Source: Actinomyces oris | Lineage (GTDB): Bacteria > Actinomycetota > Actinomycetes > Actinomycetales > Actinomycetaceae | Reading direction: 5' to 3' | Length of the DNA: 64,000 bases | NCBI RefSeq assembly: GCF_001553935.1 | Contig: NZ_CP014232.1 | Span: 62,001 to 126,000 of the forward strand | Shown here: piece after piece, positions 36,689 to 45,695 of the stretch | Numbering within the stretch: position 1 is the first letter of the stretch | Layout of the letters: each line of letters starts with the position of its first letter | Notes under the pieces: generated by a model | Seen by the model: the letters and a program-made list of their open reading frames with translations, nothing else | Told to the model about the DNA's origin: nothing | Databases searched by the model: none | Position numbers and translations under genes: made by a program

Positions 36689-38374
36689 CTATGCCTCGAT
36701 GACGACCGGGACGATCATGGGACGGCGCCTGAGGCGGCGCCCGATCCAGCGCCCCAGGGTGCGGCGCATGACCTGCTGGAGGGAGTAGGCGTCCGCCTTC
36801 CCGGTCTCCAGCGCAGCCGACAGGGCCTCGGTCACATCGGGAAGAATCTCCTCGAAGACCGAGTCGTCCTCCGCCACGCCCCGCGCCTGGATGTGGGGGC
36901 CGGCCAGGATCGTGCCGGTCGTGGTCTCCACCACGGCGTAGACCGAGACGAAGCCCTCCTCCGCCAGGATGCGGCGGTCCTTGAGCTCGGCCTCGTCGAT
37001 CTCCCCCACCGAGGAGCCGTCGACGTAGATGTAGCCGCAGGGCACCTGGCCGGCGATACGGGCCACTCCACCCTCCAGGTCGACGGCCACGCCGTCCTCG
37101 CACAGCATGACCCGTTCCGGGGCGATTCCCGTCTTGACGGCGAGCCCACCATTAGCCACCAGATGACGAATCTCACCGTGAATGGGCATGACGTTGCGGG
37201 GCTGGACGATGTTGTAGACGTGGAGCAGCTCCTCGGAGGAGGCGTGCCCGGAGACGTGGACCTTGGCGTTGCCCTGGTGGACCACGCGTGCCCCCAGCCT
37301 CATGAGCTGGTTGATGACCCGGAAGACGGAGTTCTCGTTGCCGGGGATGAGGGAGGAGGCGAAGATGACGGTGTCCCCGGGCTCGATGGTGACGCTGCGG
37401 TGCTCGGAGTGGGCCATCCGGGACAGGGCCGCCATGGGCTCTCCCTGAGAGCCGGTGACCATGAGGACTCTCTCGTGCGGGGGCAGCGAGGTGATGTCCC
37501 GGGCATCGATGAGGACACCTGCGGGGACCTTGAGGTAGCCGCGCTCGGCGGCGATCCCCATGTTGCGCACCATGGAGCGCCCCACGAGGGCGACCCGCCT
37601 GTCGTGCAGGGCGGCGGCGTCGAGGACCTGCTGGACACGGTGGACGTGGCTGGCGAAGGAGGCCACGACGATCTGCCCGTCGGAGTCGGCGAAGACGTTG
37701 TCCAAGACCTGGCCGATCTCGCCCTCGTGGCCCACCATGCCCGGGACCTCGGCGTTGGTGGAGTCCACGCAGAACAGGTCCACGCCCTCCTCACCGAAAC
37801 GGGCGAAGGAGCGCAGGTCCGTGATGCGCCCGTCGATGGGCAGGGAGTCCATCTTGAAGTCACCGGTGGCCAGCACGTTGCCGGCATCGGTGCGGATCAT
37901 GACGGCCATGGCGTCGGGGATGGAGTGGTTGACGGCCACGAACTCCAGGTCGAAGGGGCCGTAGGAGACCTCCTCGTGCTCGACGACCTGACGCAGCACC
38001 GGACGGATACGGTGCTCCTTGAGCTTGGCCTCCACGAAGGCCAGCGTGAGCTCGCTTCCCACCAAGGGGATGTCCTCACGCAGGCGCAGCAGATAGGGCA
38101 CACCCCCGATGTGGTCCTCGTGCCCGTGAGTCAGGACCAGGGCGACGACGTCGTCGATGCGGTGCTCGATGGAGGAGAAGTCAGGAAGGATGAGGTCGAC
38201 ACCCGGCTGGTCCTCCTCGGGGAAGAGCACACCGCAGTCGACGATAAGCAGCTTGCCGTCCAGCTCGAAGACGGTCATGTTGCGGCCGACCTCGCCCAGG
38301 CCCCCCAGGGGAGTGATGCGCATGGCGCCATCAGCGAGGGGGCCGGGGGTCTTCAGCGCGGGAAAGTTCGTCAC
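36689..38374 (-). CDS. rnj: Ribonuclease J
   Basis: RNase J is a 5'-3' exo- and endoribonuclease that turns over mRNA and matures rRNA. The 561-residue product has the metallo-beta-lactamase motif HGHEDHIGG (residues 83-91), the beta-CASP region (VDSTNAEVPG, GSQGEPMAAL) and the C-terminal domain. Zn ligands DHIGG and NHSIPDAM are intact. The GTG at 38374 has TAGGAT six bases upstream and no ribosome binding site, so a leaderless start is likely. The downstream gene is a PfkB kinase. Confidence 0.95.
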   Translation of the reverse strand: MTNFPALKTPGPLADGAMRITPLGGLGEVGRNMTVFELDGKLLIVDCGVLFPEEDQPGVDLILPDFSSIEHRIDDVVALVLTHGHEDHIGGVPYLLRLREDIPLVGSELTLAFVEAKLKEHRIRPVLRQVVEHEEVSYGPFDLEFVAVNHSIPDAMAVMIRTDAGNVLATGDFKMDSLPIDGRITDLRSFARFGEEGVDLFCVDSTNAEVPGMVGHEGEIGQVLDNVFADSDGQIVVASFASHVHRVQQVLDAAALHDRRVALVGRSMVRNMGIAAERGYLKVPAGVLIDARDITSLPPHERVLMVTGSQGEPMAALSRMAHSEHRSVTIEPGDTVIFASSLIPGNENSVFRVINQLMRLGARVVHQGNAKVHVSGHASSEELLHVYNIVQPRNVMPIHGEIRHLVANGGLAVKTGIAPERVMLCEDGVAVDLEGGVARIAGQVPCGYIYVDGSSVGEIDEAELKDRRILAEEGFVSVYAVVETTTGTILAGPHIQARGVAEDDSVFEEILPDVTEALSAALETGKADAYSLQQVMRRTLGRWIGRRLRRRPMIVPVVIEA

Positions 38375-38502
38375 GCGGGCATCCTACCGAGGATGCCGCG
38401 ATTATCGATTGACACGGTTCGATCCAGTTGGATTCTGTCGCACTTCCGCAACGTTCCGACGCGAAGTTCAGGCGCCTGCCAGGTTCGCTCTACGATATCC
38501 CG

Positions 38503-39339
38503 GTGACGACCACGAGCCTGCCGGATGACGGAGCTAGGGACAGCGCTCCCTCTTCGTCAACCGAGTCACAGCCGAGTCCCGCTCCTCGTGAGAGCCGGCG
38601 AGGCCTCCTGGGAAGAGCCGCCCTGGCAACGACTGCAGGTCTCCTCGGTGCGGGCGCCGGCGCAGGAGCCGCCCACTGGCGGGACACCCACCTCTCCCCC
38701 ACGGCAAGAACCGCCCCTCGCCCCGCGGGTCCCGGCGACCCGCTCGGAACGCGAGTGGTCTTCCAGACCGACGGGAAGTCCGGAAAGCTGGCGTTGACCT
38801 TCGACGACGGCCCGGACCCCCGTTGGACTCCACGGGTGCTTGACATGCTGGCGAGGTTGCACGTGCAGGCCACCTTCTTCGTCCTGGGCTCCGCGGTGCA
38901 GGCCCACCCCGAGCTGATCGCGCGAGAGGTCGCCGAGGGGCACGAGGTCGCCGTTCATAACTGGGTGCACACGGATGTCTACGGCGTGAGCTTCTCCGAG
39001 CTGAGCGACTCAGTGGAACGGACACGTGAGGCGATCATGGCCGCCGGCGCCCCATCTCCACGCCTGTGGCGGCCTCCCTACGGCCGGGTTGACGCGCCGG
39101 CCATGATGGTCGCCTCACTCAAGAAGATGGACCTGTTGCTGTGGAGCGTTCACACGCCCACTGCGGCGAAGGCCGCCGCCATCAAGGATGCTGCCGGCGC
39201 CGGGTCGGTGGTGCTGTGTCACGACGGGCGCACGCAGCCCTCCGAGGCCCTGTTCACCGCCTTGGAAGGAGGCGTGCGCTCGCTGCTGGAGCGAGGGCTT
39301 GCCGTGACGACGGGAAGTGACCTGCTGGCGCCCGCCTGA
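38503..39339 (+). CDS. Secreted polysaccharide deacetylase (NodB domain)
   Basis: The family removes acetyl groups from cell-wall sugars such as peptidoglycan N-acetylglucosamine. The 278-residue product has a twin-arginine-like N-terminus (ESRRGLLGRAALATTAGLLGAG), so export by the Tat path is possible, and a NodB domain: TFDDGPDPRWTP (metal Asp pair), the His pair in EVAVHNWVHTD, and RPPYGR. The GTG at 38503 is chosen because TACGAT lies exactly six bases upstream, as at other leaderless genes here. The longer frame upstream is not needed. Confidence 0.87.
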   Translation: MTTTSLPDDGARDSAPSSSTESQPSPAPRESRRGLLGRAALATTAGLLGAGAGAGAAHWRDTHLSPTARTAPRPAGPGDPLGTRVVFQTDGKSGKLALTFDDGPDPRWTPRVLDMLARLHVQATFFVLGSAVQAHPELIAREVAEGHEVAVHNWVHTDVYGVSFSELSDSVERTREAIMAAGAPSPRLWRPPYGRVDAPAMMVASLKKMDLLLWSVHTPTAAKAAAIKDAAGAGSVVLCHDGRTQPSEALFTALEGGVRSLLERGLAVTTGSDLLAPA

Positions 39340-39434
39340 CGAATGAACCAGGGCCCCTTGCCACACGAGCCGGGCCGGCCGCAGAGGCCATCACCATGAC
39401 ACGCACATGCCTCAGAACCGGAAAGACACGACAG

Positions 39435-39470
39435 AGGTGCCTGCTCCACTGTGCAGTGAAGCAGGCACCT
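39435..39470 (-). terminator. Terminator of the tRNA-Gln/Glu operon
   Basis: AGGTGCCTGCT pairs with AGCAGGCACCT and the inner CACTG with CAGTG, separated by one mismatch. The minus-strand transcript ends in a T-rich stretch. Confidence 0.8.
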
Positions 39471-39478
39471 GATCCTCG

Positions 39479-39551
39479 TACCCCCAGCCGGATTCGAACC
39501 GGCGCCGCCGCCGTGAGAGGGCGGTGTCCTAGGCCACTAAACGATGGGGGC
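39479..39551 (-). tRNA. tRNA-Glu (anticodon CTC), copy 1
   Basis: The 73-base gene folds into a cloverleaf with acceptor GCCCCCA/TGGGGGT, discriminator A and the anticodon loop CTCTCAC. It is identical to the next two copies. Confidence 0.96.
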
Positions 39552-39599
39552 AGGCTATGGAGTTGTGAACCAGCAGACCTGATCGGGCTGCTTGATCCG

Positions 39600-39672
39600 T
39601 ACCCCCAGCCGGATTCGAACCGGCGCCGCCGCCGTGAGAGGGCGGTGTCCTAGGCCACTAAACGATGGGGGC
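39600..39672 (-). tRNA. tRNA-Glu (anticodon CTC), copy 2
   Basis: The 73 bases are identical to copies 1 and 3. The spacer to copy 1 is 48 bases. Confidence 0.96.
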
Positions 39673-39713
39673 ATATGACAGTCCGAGCGCCGAAACCGAC
39701 AACCGGACCCTCG

Positions 39714-39786
39714 TACCCCCAGCCGGATTCGAACCGGCGCCGCCGCCGTGAGAGGGCGGTGTCCTAGGCCACTAAACGATGGGGGC
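39714..39786 (-). tRNA. tRNA-Glu (anticodon CTC), copy 3
   Basis: The 73 bases are identical to copies 1 and 2. It is the first tRNA-Glu after tRNA-Gln in the operon. Confidence 0.96.
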
Positions 39787-39804
39787 CACAGATCATGAGA
39801 TCCG

Positions 39805-39876
39805 CTGGGGTACCAGGACTCGAACCTAGAATAACTGAACCAGAATCAGTCGTGTTGCCAATTACACCATACCCCA
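39805..39876 (-). tRNA. tRNA-Gln (anticodon CTG)
   Basis: The cloverleaf has acceptor TGGGGTA/TACCCCA and anticodon loop TTCTGGT, so it reads CAG. It leads the operon with three tRNA-Glu genes, 18 bases upstream of the first. Confidence 0.96.
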
Positions 39877-39921
39877 AAGGGCTTCACCTCGAAACGGAGC
39901 ACGTCCGAGGCAGCGGGCAGT

Positions 39922-39950
39922 AATCTACACGCCCACCCCCACCCCATCAA
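39922..39950 (-). promoter_or_regulatory. Promoter of the tRNA-Gln/Glu operon
   Basis: Minus-strand TTGATG and TAGATT are 17 bases apart, placing the start about 40 bases before tRNA-Gln. Confidence 0.65.
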
Positions 39951-40146
39951 ATCGCCAGGAGGTGAAGACCGACACACAACAGGAGCCTCACACACCTTCC
40001 CCCTCCGTCCCCCCAATCACCGCCACACACACCCCCTGGCAACGAGCACCAGCTCCCTCCAGAGCACTCACAACCGAGCGGACCCCCAGAGGCATCCCCT
40101 ACACTCCCATCTAGTTCCTGCTCACCCCACTCTCCTGGGAGGCAAT
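39951..40146. other. C/A-rich, G-poor intergenic segment
   Basis: The plus strand has almost no G runs and is rich in C and A through to the next gene. It holds GGGAGG near 40137, the ribosome binding site of the lipoprotein at 40147. No gene is visible here. Confidence 0.5.
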
Positions 40147-40902
40147 ATGCCCACCCGCCTGCGGCACCGTCACCGCGCAGGTCACGGCCCCTGCCGCACT
40201 CGCCTCCTCACCCTTGGACTGACCCTGATCGCAGCTCTCCCCCTTGGCGCCTGCGGCCCCGCACACAATGGACAGCTGACCGTCGAACCCGCCGGCGCCT
40301 CCTCCACGGCCACCTCCTCCAGCTCGGATGCGCCGTCCGCGACCCCGACGCCGTCGGCAACATCGTCCGCAACAGCCTGGACGGCCCCGAACGTCACGAT
40401 CTCCAACGACACCACGGGTACCTGGCACCGGCAGGACGACATACTCGAGCATCCGGTCGAGACACCATCAAAAATCAGCCAGGCCTACAAGTTCGACGCA
40501 GGAGGCTGCCTAGCCATCATCTTCTACGACGCAAGCCAAACAATTCACGACGAAGGAAGAAGGGGTGGAGACAACCTCTCCTCCTCCACAAAGGTGCAGG
40601 AGACGATGTCCAACCACAGTTCCTTTGTGGTGGCCTCAGGTCCGACCTCCGTCAACGCCGTACGAGACGACAATGGGACGCTTCCCGGATACGAGATCGC
40701 ATACACAGCCACTGTCACATATGCCAACGGCTCGACCGGTGACGTAGCGGGATATCGGTTCTTCCGGCAGATCAGCGATCCGGGTGTCACACTCGAAATC
40801 TTCCTCGAGTGCGCCCCGGACAATCTTGCCCCCTCCGACACATGGCACCAGTTCTTGTTCTCGACACGAGTGGAGGGACTCGATGCTGGGGCCATGGGAT
40901 AG
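40147..40902 (+). CDS. Secreted lipoprotein of unknown function, paralog A
   Basis: The 251-residue protein has a lipoprotein signal (hydrophobic core LLTLGLTLIAALPLG and lipobox LGAC at about residue 36), then GPAHNGQLTVEP, a Ser/Thr/Pro linker of about 40 residues, and a folded domain of about 165 residues. That domain carries two cysteines (in GGCLAIIF and LECAPD) that are conserved in its two paralogs. No known family is recognised. GGGAGG before the ATG supports the start. The next gene, 63 bases on, encodes a close paralog. Confidence 0.82.
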   Translation: MPTRLRHRHRAGHGPCRTRLLTLGLTLIAALPLGACGPAHNGQLTVEPAGASSTATSSSSDAPSATPTPSATSSATAWTAPNVTISNDTTGTWHRQDDILEHPVETPSKISQAYKFDAGGCLAIIFYDASQTIHDEGRRGGDNLSSSTKVQETMSNHSSFVVASGPTSVNAVRDDNGTLPGYEIAYTATVTYANGSTGDVAGYRFFRQISDPGVTLEIFLECAPDNLAPSDTWHQFLFSTRVEGLDAGAMG

Positions 40903-40965
40903 ATGAGTCCCAGTACCGAGCCACAACACCTTCCCTCCTCCTTCCTCACCACCAGGAGAGCCGCA

Positions 40966-41742
40966 TTGCCTCATTCAGCACAGCACCATCGCCAGATGTT
41001 CCTCACCCGCACCCCCTCCAGAGCTCGTCACCTCGCCCTGGTGGGGCTGGGCCTCGCAGCCAGTCTGGCGCTGAGCGCCTGCGGCCCCGCCCATAAGGGG
41101 CAGCTCACCGTCGAGCCCGCCGAAGCCTCCGCCGAGGCCAGCGAATCCAGTTCCCCCTCGCCGTCCCCAACACCGAGCCCGACCGCCTCACCGTCGACGC
41201 CTTCACCCTCGGCGACGACATGGACGGCACCGAGTGTCACGATCTCCAGCGAGGACTCGTCGGTCTGGACGCACGACGACGAGCGCATCAAGAAGGACTC
41301 GGCCGGCCCTAACGGGACTATTGACGGCTACACGGTCAACGCCAACCCCGCCTGCTTCGGTTTTGTCTCCAGCGAAGCCGAGGAGAGGTTCTACACCCTC
41401 CGAGGAGTCGGAGACGACATTCAGTCCAAAGCGGCCCTCAAGAGTCAGCAGACGATCTTCTCCAATTATCAGACGACACAAGGGCCAAACCTCGTGGAGG
41501 CCGTCCGGGACGACAGCGGGACCTTCCCGGGCTATGAGGAGACCTTCTCCGTGACCGCCAACTTCTCCGACTCCCCCAACACGCCCATGGATGGATATCG
41601 TTTCGACAGGCGAGTGGGAGAGAAGGGGTTCACTTTCGAGGTCATGCTGCTGTGCCCTCAAGGCTCCCTCATCGGACTGGATCAGTGGCACACGATCCTG
41701 GGGGGCATCCGGATCCAGGGAATCGACGCCGGAGCCATGTAG
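40966..41742 (+). CDS. Secreted lipoprotein of unknown function, paralog B
   Basis: This 258-residue protein resembles its upstream neighbour along its whole length: lipobox LSAC, then GPAHKGQLTVEP, a Ser/Pro linker and the domain with DSGTFPGYEETFSV and final IRIQGIDAGAM. The start is taken as the TTG at 40966, since AGGAGA lies six bases upstream, whereas the ATG at 40903 and that at 40996 lack ribosome binding sites. The TTG also gives a signal peptide of similar length to paralog A. Its cysteines are in ACFGFV and LLCPQG. A strong hairpin follows. Confidence 0.8.
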   Translation: MPHSAQHHRQMFLTRTPSRARHLALVGLGLAASLALSACGPAHKGQLTVEPAEASAEASESSSPSPSPTPSPTASPSTPSPSATTWTAPSVTISSEDSSVWTHDDERIKKDSAGPNGTIDGYTVNANPACFGFVSSEAEERFYTLRGVGDDIQSKAALKSQQTIFSNYQTTQGPNLVEAVRDDSGTFPGYEETFSVTANFSDSPNTPMDGYRFDRRVGEKGFTFEVMLLCPQGSLIGLDQWHTILGGIRIQGIDAGAM

Positions 41743-41770
41743 TTGGCCAGCGCGGCCCTGCACTCACTGG

Positions 41771-41820
41771 CCGGTGGGGCCGGGACGCATGCACTTGATG
41801 CTGCGTCCCAGCCCCACCGG
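41771..41820. terminator. Bidirectional terminator between paralog B and gltX
   Basis: CCGGTGGGGC pairs with GCCCCACCGG, and the stem continues as GGGACGCA with TGCGTCCC after one mismatch. It lies between convergent stops. Confidence 0.82.
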
Positions 41821-41842
41821 CTCAGTTGATTCTGCAGTCACG

Positions 41843-43459
41843 TCACCCGAGCCGGGCCCGAAGAGTCTTCAGCCTGGTCAGGGTGGAACTGCTTCCAAGG
41901 ATCTCCATGGACTCGAACAAGGGCGGAGAGACCTGCCGCCCGGTCACCGCGACGCGCAACGGACCGTATGCCAGACGCGGTTTGATCCCCTCGCCGTCGG
42001 GCATGCCCCGCCCCTCGACGATGGCGGTCTTGAGCACGTCCTCCAGATGGTCCTTGTCCCACTGCTCAGGGCTGAGCCCCTCCAGGGCGCTGATACCCGC
42101 ATCCAGCACGTCTCCGGCCGAGGACTTGAGCTTGGCCAGGGCCTTGTCGTCGACGACGAGAGCGTCGTCGGACACGAACAGGAAGCCGAGCATGTCGCGG
42201 CTCTCACGCAGAAGCTGGATCCGCGTCTGGATGAGAGGGGCCGCCTCGTTGAGGATCTCCTGCTCCCGCGCAGTGAGCTTGTCGAAGGAGTCGGCTGAGA
42301 CCAGCGGCACCTGAGCGGTCTCTCCGGTCGGGTCGGGGTAGGCGTCGGCCAGGTAGGGCACGAGCCGGTCCCGGAAGTCGGTCTCCCCCAGCGCACGCAC
42401 CTGCTCGGCATTGATGGCCTCGCACTTCTTGGGGTCGAAGCGGGCCGGGTTGGGGTTGACGTCGTGGACGTCGAAGGCCTCGATCATCTCAGCGGCGGAG
42501 AAGACGTCGCGGTCCGCGCTCAGTGACCATCCCAGGAGGGCCAGGTAGTTGAGGAGGCCCTCGGGGATCATGCCGCGGTAGCGGTGGATGAGGAGGTTGG
42601 ACTGCGGGTCTCGCTTGGACAGCTTCCGATTGCCCTCCCCCATGACGTAGGGCAGGTGGCCGAACTCGGGAACAACCTGAGCCCGACCGATGTCCATGAG
42701 GGCCCGGTAGAGGACCACTTGCCGCGGAGTGGAGGACAGCAGGTCCTCACCTCGCAGAACATGGGTGATGCCCATCGCGGCATCGTCAACAGGGTTGACC
42801 AGGGTGTAGAGGGGCTCACCACCTGCGCGCACGACGACGTAGTCCGGAACGCTACCGGCCTTGAAGGTGATGGGGCCGCGGACCAGGTCGGTGAAGGTGA
42901 TGTCCTCCTCCGGCATCCGCATCCGCAGGACGGGCAGGCGCCCTTCGGCGCGGAAGGCGTCCTTCTGCTCCTGGGTCAGATCGCGGTCGAAACCGTCGTA
43001 ACCCAGCTTGGGGTCCTCACCGCGCTCACGGTGACGGGCCTCGATCTCCTCGGGGGTGGAGAACGACTCGTACAGGTAGCCCGCCGCCAGCAGCTCAGCG
43101 GCGACCTCCTTGTACAGGTCCATGCGCTGGGACTGGCGATAGGGCTCATGAGGGCCGCCCTTCCCCACGCCCTCGTCCCAGTCCAGGCCCAACCAGGTCA
43201 GGGAGTCCAGAATGGCGTCGAAGGACTCCTCGGAGTCACGAGCGGCGTCGGTGTCCTCGATCCGGAAGACGAAGGTGCCACCGATATGGCGGGCGTAGGC
43301 CCAGTTGAACAGGCAGGTGCGCACCATGCCCACGTGAGGGGTTCCCGTGGGTGAGGGGCAGAAACGTACGCGCACGGACGATGAGCCCTGCTCCGGGACA
43401 CCGGAGGCGGAGGCAGGCTCAGGACGGAAGGCGGATAAGTGATCACTGAGTTCAGGCAT
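41843..43459 (-). CDS. gltX: Glutamyl-tRNA synthetase
   Basis: GltX charges tRNA-Glu (three copies lie 3 kb away) and, where the amidotransferase path is used, tRNA-Gln. The 538-residue class I enzyme has the HIGH-type motif [11 protein letters not shown] (residues 36-46) and the KMSKS-type motif KLSKRD (279-284). The first 28 residues before the catalytic core are an extension rich in Ser, Ala and Pro. The ATG at 43459 has TATCCT nine bases upstream and no clear ribosome binding site. An FAH-family gene, usually its neighbour in actinobacteria, is separated from it by a lipoprotein gene. Confidence 0.96.
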   Translation of the reverse strand: MPELSDHLSAFRPEPASASGVPEQGSSSVRVRFCPSPTGTPHVGMVRTCLFNWAYARHIGGTFVFRIEDTDAARDSEESFDAILDSLTWLGLDWDEGVGKGGPHEPYRQSQRMDLYKEVAAELLAAGYLYESFSTPEEIEARHRERGEDPKLGYDGFDRDLTQEQKDAFRAEGRLPVLRMRMPEEDITFTDLVRGPITFKAGSVPDYVVVRAGGEPLYTLVNPVDDAAMGITHVLRGEDLLSSTPRQVVLYRALMDIGRAQVVPEFGHLPYVMGEGNRKLSKRDPQSNLLIHRYRGMIPEGLLNYLALLGWSLSADRDVFSAAEMIEAFDVHDVNPNPARFDPKKCEAINAEQVRALGETDFRDRLVPYLADAYPDPTGETAQVPLVSADSFDKLTAREQEILNEAAPLIQTRIQLLRESRDMLGFLFVSDDALVVDDKALAKLKSSAGDVLDAGISALEGLSPEQWDKDHLEDVLKTAIVEGRGMPDGEGIKPRLAYGPLRVAVTGRQVSPPLFESMEILGSSSTLTRLKTLRARLG

Positions 43460-43860
43460 GATGGGGCCAGGATAGTCCCCTCCTGTGCCGCTCAGGGAAC
43501 AGGTCAGGAACCCCCTCGAGCGGCCCCCGCCACGCCGGCCGCCGACGCAGGCACAGAGACGCTATGAGGAGATCAATCTCCTCTCCATCGAGGTCACCTC
43601 TCTTCGGCATGACCACCCACATCCTTAAGCGGAATTACCGCATAGACGCCCCCATTATCTGGGTCTCTCACCTGAAGTATTCGCCCTCGACTCCGCGAGA
43701 TGGGGATCTCGCCCCATCGCACTGCGCATACGGAGGAATTAGGGTGCCATCCGTGAGATCATGATGTCGCCGCCATGAAGTCCTCGCGGCTCCCACCAGA
43801 GGTGATGACATCCCTAGTCCGTTCGGGAAGACTCCCGACTCATCGTTCCTTGGAGGCCTC
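43460..43860. other. 400-base intergenic region with palindromes
   Basis: It holds the gltX promoter, an 18-base palindrome (43566-43583), a hairpin around 43697-43722 (GATGGGG with CCCCATC) and GGAGG at 43852 before the next gene. No coding sequence is supported. Confidence 0.5.
43566..43583. repeat. Perfect 18-base palindrome
   Basis: GAGGAGAT and ATCTCCTC are perfect arms around CA. It is about 100 bases upstream of gltX on one side and 280 from the lipoprotein on the other. An operator is possible. Confidence 0.5.
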
Positions 43861-44703
43861 ATGTCCCCGTCCCTACATCCGGCGGCAGGTTCCACCAACC
43901 GCCGCCGATCTGCCCTCAGACTCCCCGTTGTTGCCGGCCTCAGCCTCGCTTTGGCCGTTCCGGCTCTCGCTGCGTGCCAGGACGAGTCCGGCCCCGCACG
44001 CCCCAGTGCCTCCAGCAGTGCGTCATCATCCGCTAAAAAGTCGGACAAGAGTGCAGAACCATCGGAAAAGCCCTCCAAGGAGAGCAAGAACAGCAACGTC
44101 GAGTACGTTCCTTCATGGGAGTTCCCGCAGTCCCACTCCGGTTGGAACGTGACCGTCTACGACGTCGACGGTAAGAACAAGATGGATAAGCAGAACGGCT
44201 GCGTGTTCACCGCGACGCAGAATCTGTACGCCCAGACCACGAAGGACGATCAGGCGGAGTCGGGCTATCAGGCAGATGCCGTCATCGACGCCTATCAGAA
44301 GTCGTCGGACTTCACGAACGTCTCCTTCGAGCCCACCAAGGACGATTCCACCCTGGTCAAGGACACCGACGGTCACGCCATCGAGACCAAGCGCCTGGAC
44401 TTCACATACACCGGAGCTGACCACAAGGACTACAAGCTCACCAGGGTCGTCCGTGTCTTCAGCACGGTGGGTAGGCCCGTCATGCTCCAGGGGATGTACG
44501 CCTGCCCCGTCAACGTCTACTCCTCCAGTGAGATGGAGGAACTGTTCAAGGCCACCCCGATCTCCAATCCTGGCCCGGCCGACATGGACGAGGGCAGCTC
44601 CAGCGATGGTGCCGGCAAGGACGGCAACGACGGCAAGAAGAGCGAGTCCGAGGACAAGAAGAGCGATGAGAAGAGCTCAGGAAGTTCTCCCAAGGACACC
44701 TGA
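43861..44703 (+). CDS. Secreted lipoprotein of unknown function, paralog C
   Basis: The 280-residue protein has a signal peptide with lipobox LAAC at about residue 39, a linker rich in Ser, Lys and Glu, and a folded domain of about 150 residues. Two cysteines (in NGCVFTATQ and YACPVNV) sit where those of paralogs A and B do, so it is a more distant family member. It adds a highly charged C-terminal tail (Asp/Lys/Ser, last 50 residues), unlike the others. GGAGG lies four bases before the ATG. Function is unknown. Confidence 0.82.
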   Translation: MSPSLHPAAGSTNRRRSALRLPVVAGLSLALAVPALAACQDESGPARPSASSSASSSAKKSDKSAEPSEKPSKESKNSNVEYVPSWEFPQSHSGWNVTVYDVDGKNKMDKQNGCVFTATQNLYAQTTKDDQAESGYQADAVIDAYQKSSDFTNVSFEPTKDDSTLVKDTDGHAIETKRLDFTYTGADHKDYKLTRVVRVFSTVGRPVMLQGMYACPVNVYSSSEMEELFKATPISNPGPADMDEGSSSDGAGKDGNDGKKSESEDKKSDEKSSGSSPKDT

Positions 44704-44754
44704 TCGGCCCCTCGGCTCCCCATGAGCCGAAGAGCAGTACCGGCACTCACGAGT

Positions 44755-44796
44755 ATGGGTGGGGCTCTCGGGGCGTACCACGAGAACCCCACCCAT
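44755..44796. terminator. Bidirectional terminator between paralog C and the FAH gene
   Basis: ATGGGTGGGG pairs with CCCCACCCAT, then TCTCG with CGAGA after one mismatch, around a 10-base loop, between convergent stops. Confidence 0.82.
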
Positions 44797-44845
44797 CGTC
44801 GTCTTCAGGCGAGGATTCCCACTCCTGGGCACCAGTCGCATGGAC

Positions 44846-45670
44846 TCAGCGACGGACCACCGGGTTGGAGAAGGAGCCGATGCCCTCGACCTCGACCTCG
44901 ACGCGCTGACCGGCTCGGATCTCGCCGACTCCGGCCGGTGTGCCGGTGAGAATGACGTCACCGGGCAGGAGGGTGAAGATCGTCGATATGTAGGCGACCA
45001 GCTCGGGAATCGAGCGGATCATGTCAGCGGTCCGTCCCTCCTGGACGAGGCGGCCATCGACCCGGGCGCGCACCACCGCGTCGCCGGGTGAGAAGAGCGG
45101 CTCGCGGCCGGGCTCGGGAACCTCGATCCATGGCCCCAGGGGGCAGGAGGTGTCGAAGGCCTTGGCCCGCACCCACTGCGGCTCGGCGCGCTGGCGGTCG
45201 CGGGCCGAGACGTCGTTGGCGACCGTGTACCCCAGGATGACGTCGTCGGCGTGCTCCACGGGGACGTCCTTGGCGAGGGTCTTGATGACGACGGCGAGCT
45301 CGGCCTCGTAGTGAACCTCCTCGCTCCAGGCGGGCAGGACGATGGGAGCGTCGGGGCCGATGACGGAGGTGTTGGGCTTGAGGAAGACCACCGGGTCGCG
45401 CGGCGGCTCGTCCTCCCCCATCTCGGCGATGTGGCCCCCGTAGTTCTTACCGATCCCCACGACCTTGGAGCGCGGGATGACCGGCGACAGGAGCCGGACC
45501 TCGCCCAGCTCGACGACCTCCCCGGTGGCCTCGGGCAGAGAGTAGAGGGGGTCTCCCTTGAGGACCAGGAGGTGCCCCTCGGACTCGCCCGAGGCGACCT
45601 CATGCTCGGGCAGGCCCTGGACGATGCCGTAGCGGGGCTCGTCACCGGTGGAGAAGCGCGCGATCTTCAT
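44846..45670 (-). CDS. Fumarylacetoacetate hydrolase-family protein
   Basis: The 274-residue protein has the FAH fold with metal-binding acids in HYEAELAVVI and the signature ANDVSARDRQ, and the C-terminal motif GDVILTGTPAGVG. Members hydrolyse or decarboxylate beta-diketo acids, or act as isomerases in aromatic catabolism. Many actinobacteria keep such a gene beside gltX without an aromatic pathway, so the substrate is unknown (oxaloacetate decarboxylase or acylpyruvase are options). The ATG at 45670 has TAGGCT seven bases upstream. Confidence 0.88.
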   Translation of the reverse strand: MKIARFSTGDEPRYGIVQGLPEHEVASGESEGHLLVLKGDPLYSLPEATGEVVELGEVRLLSPVIPRSKVVGIGKNYGGHIAEMGEDEPPRDPVVFLKPNTSVIGPDAPIVLPAWSEEVHYEAELAVVIKTLAKDVPVEHADDVILGYTVANDVSARDRQRAEPQWVRAKAFDTSCPLGPWIEVPEPGREPLFSPGDAVVRARVDGRLVQEGRTADMIRSIPELVAYISTIFTLLPGDVILTGTPAGVGEIRAGQRVEVEVEGIGSFSNPVVRR

Positions 45671-45695
45671 GGGCCTCAGCCTAGCGCTGTTGGGC

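Noticed and set aside
39479..39786. Phage or element attachment site in the repeated tRNA-Glu genes
   Set aside because: The repeats are whole functional tRNAs with short spacers. No integrase or partial tRNA copy is present.
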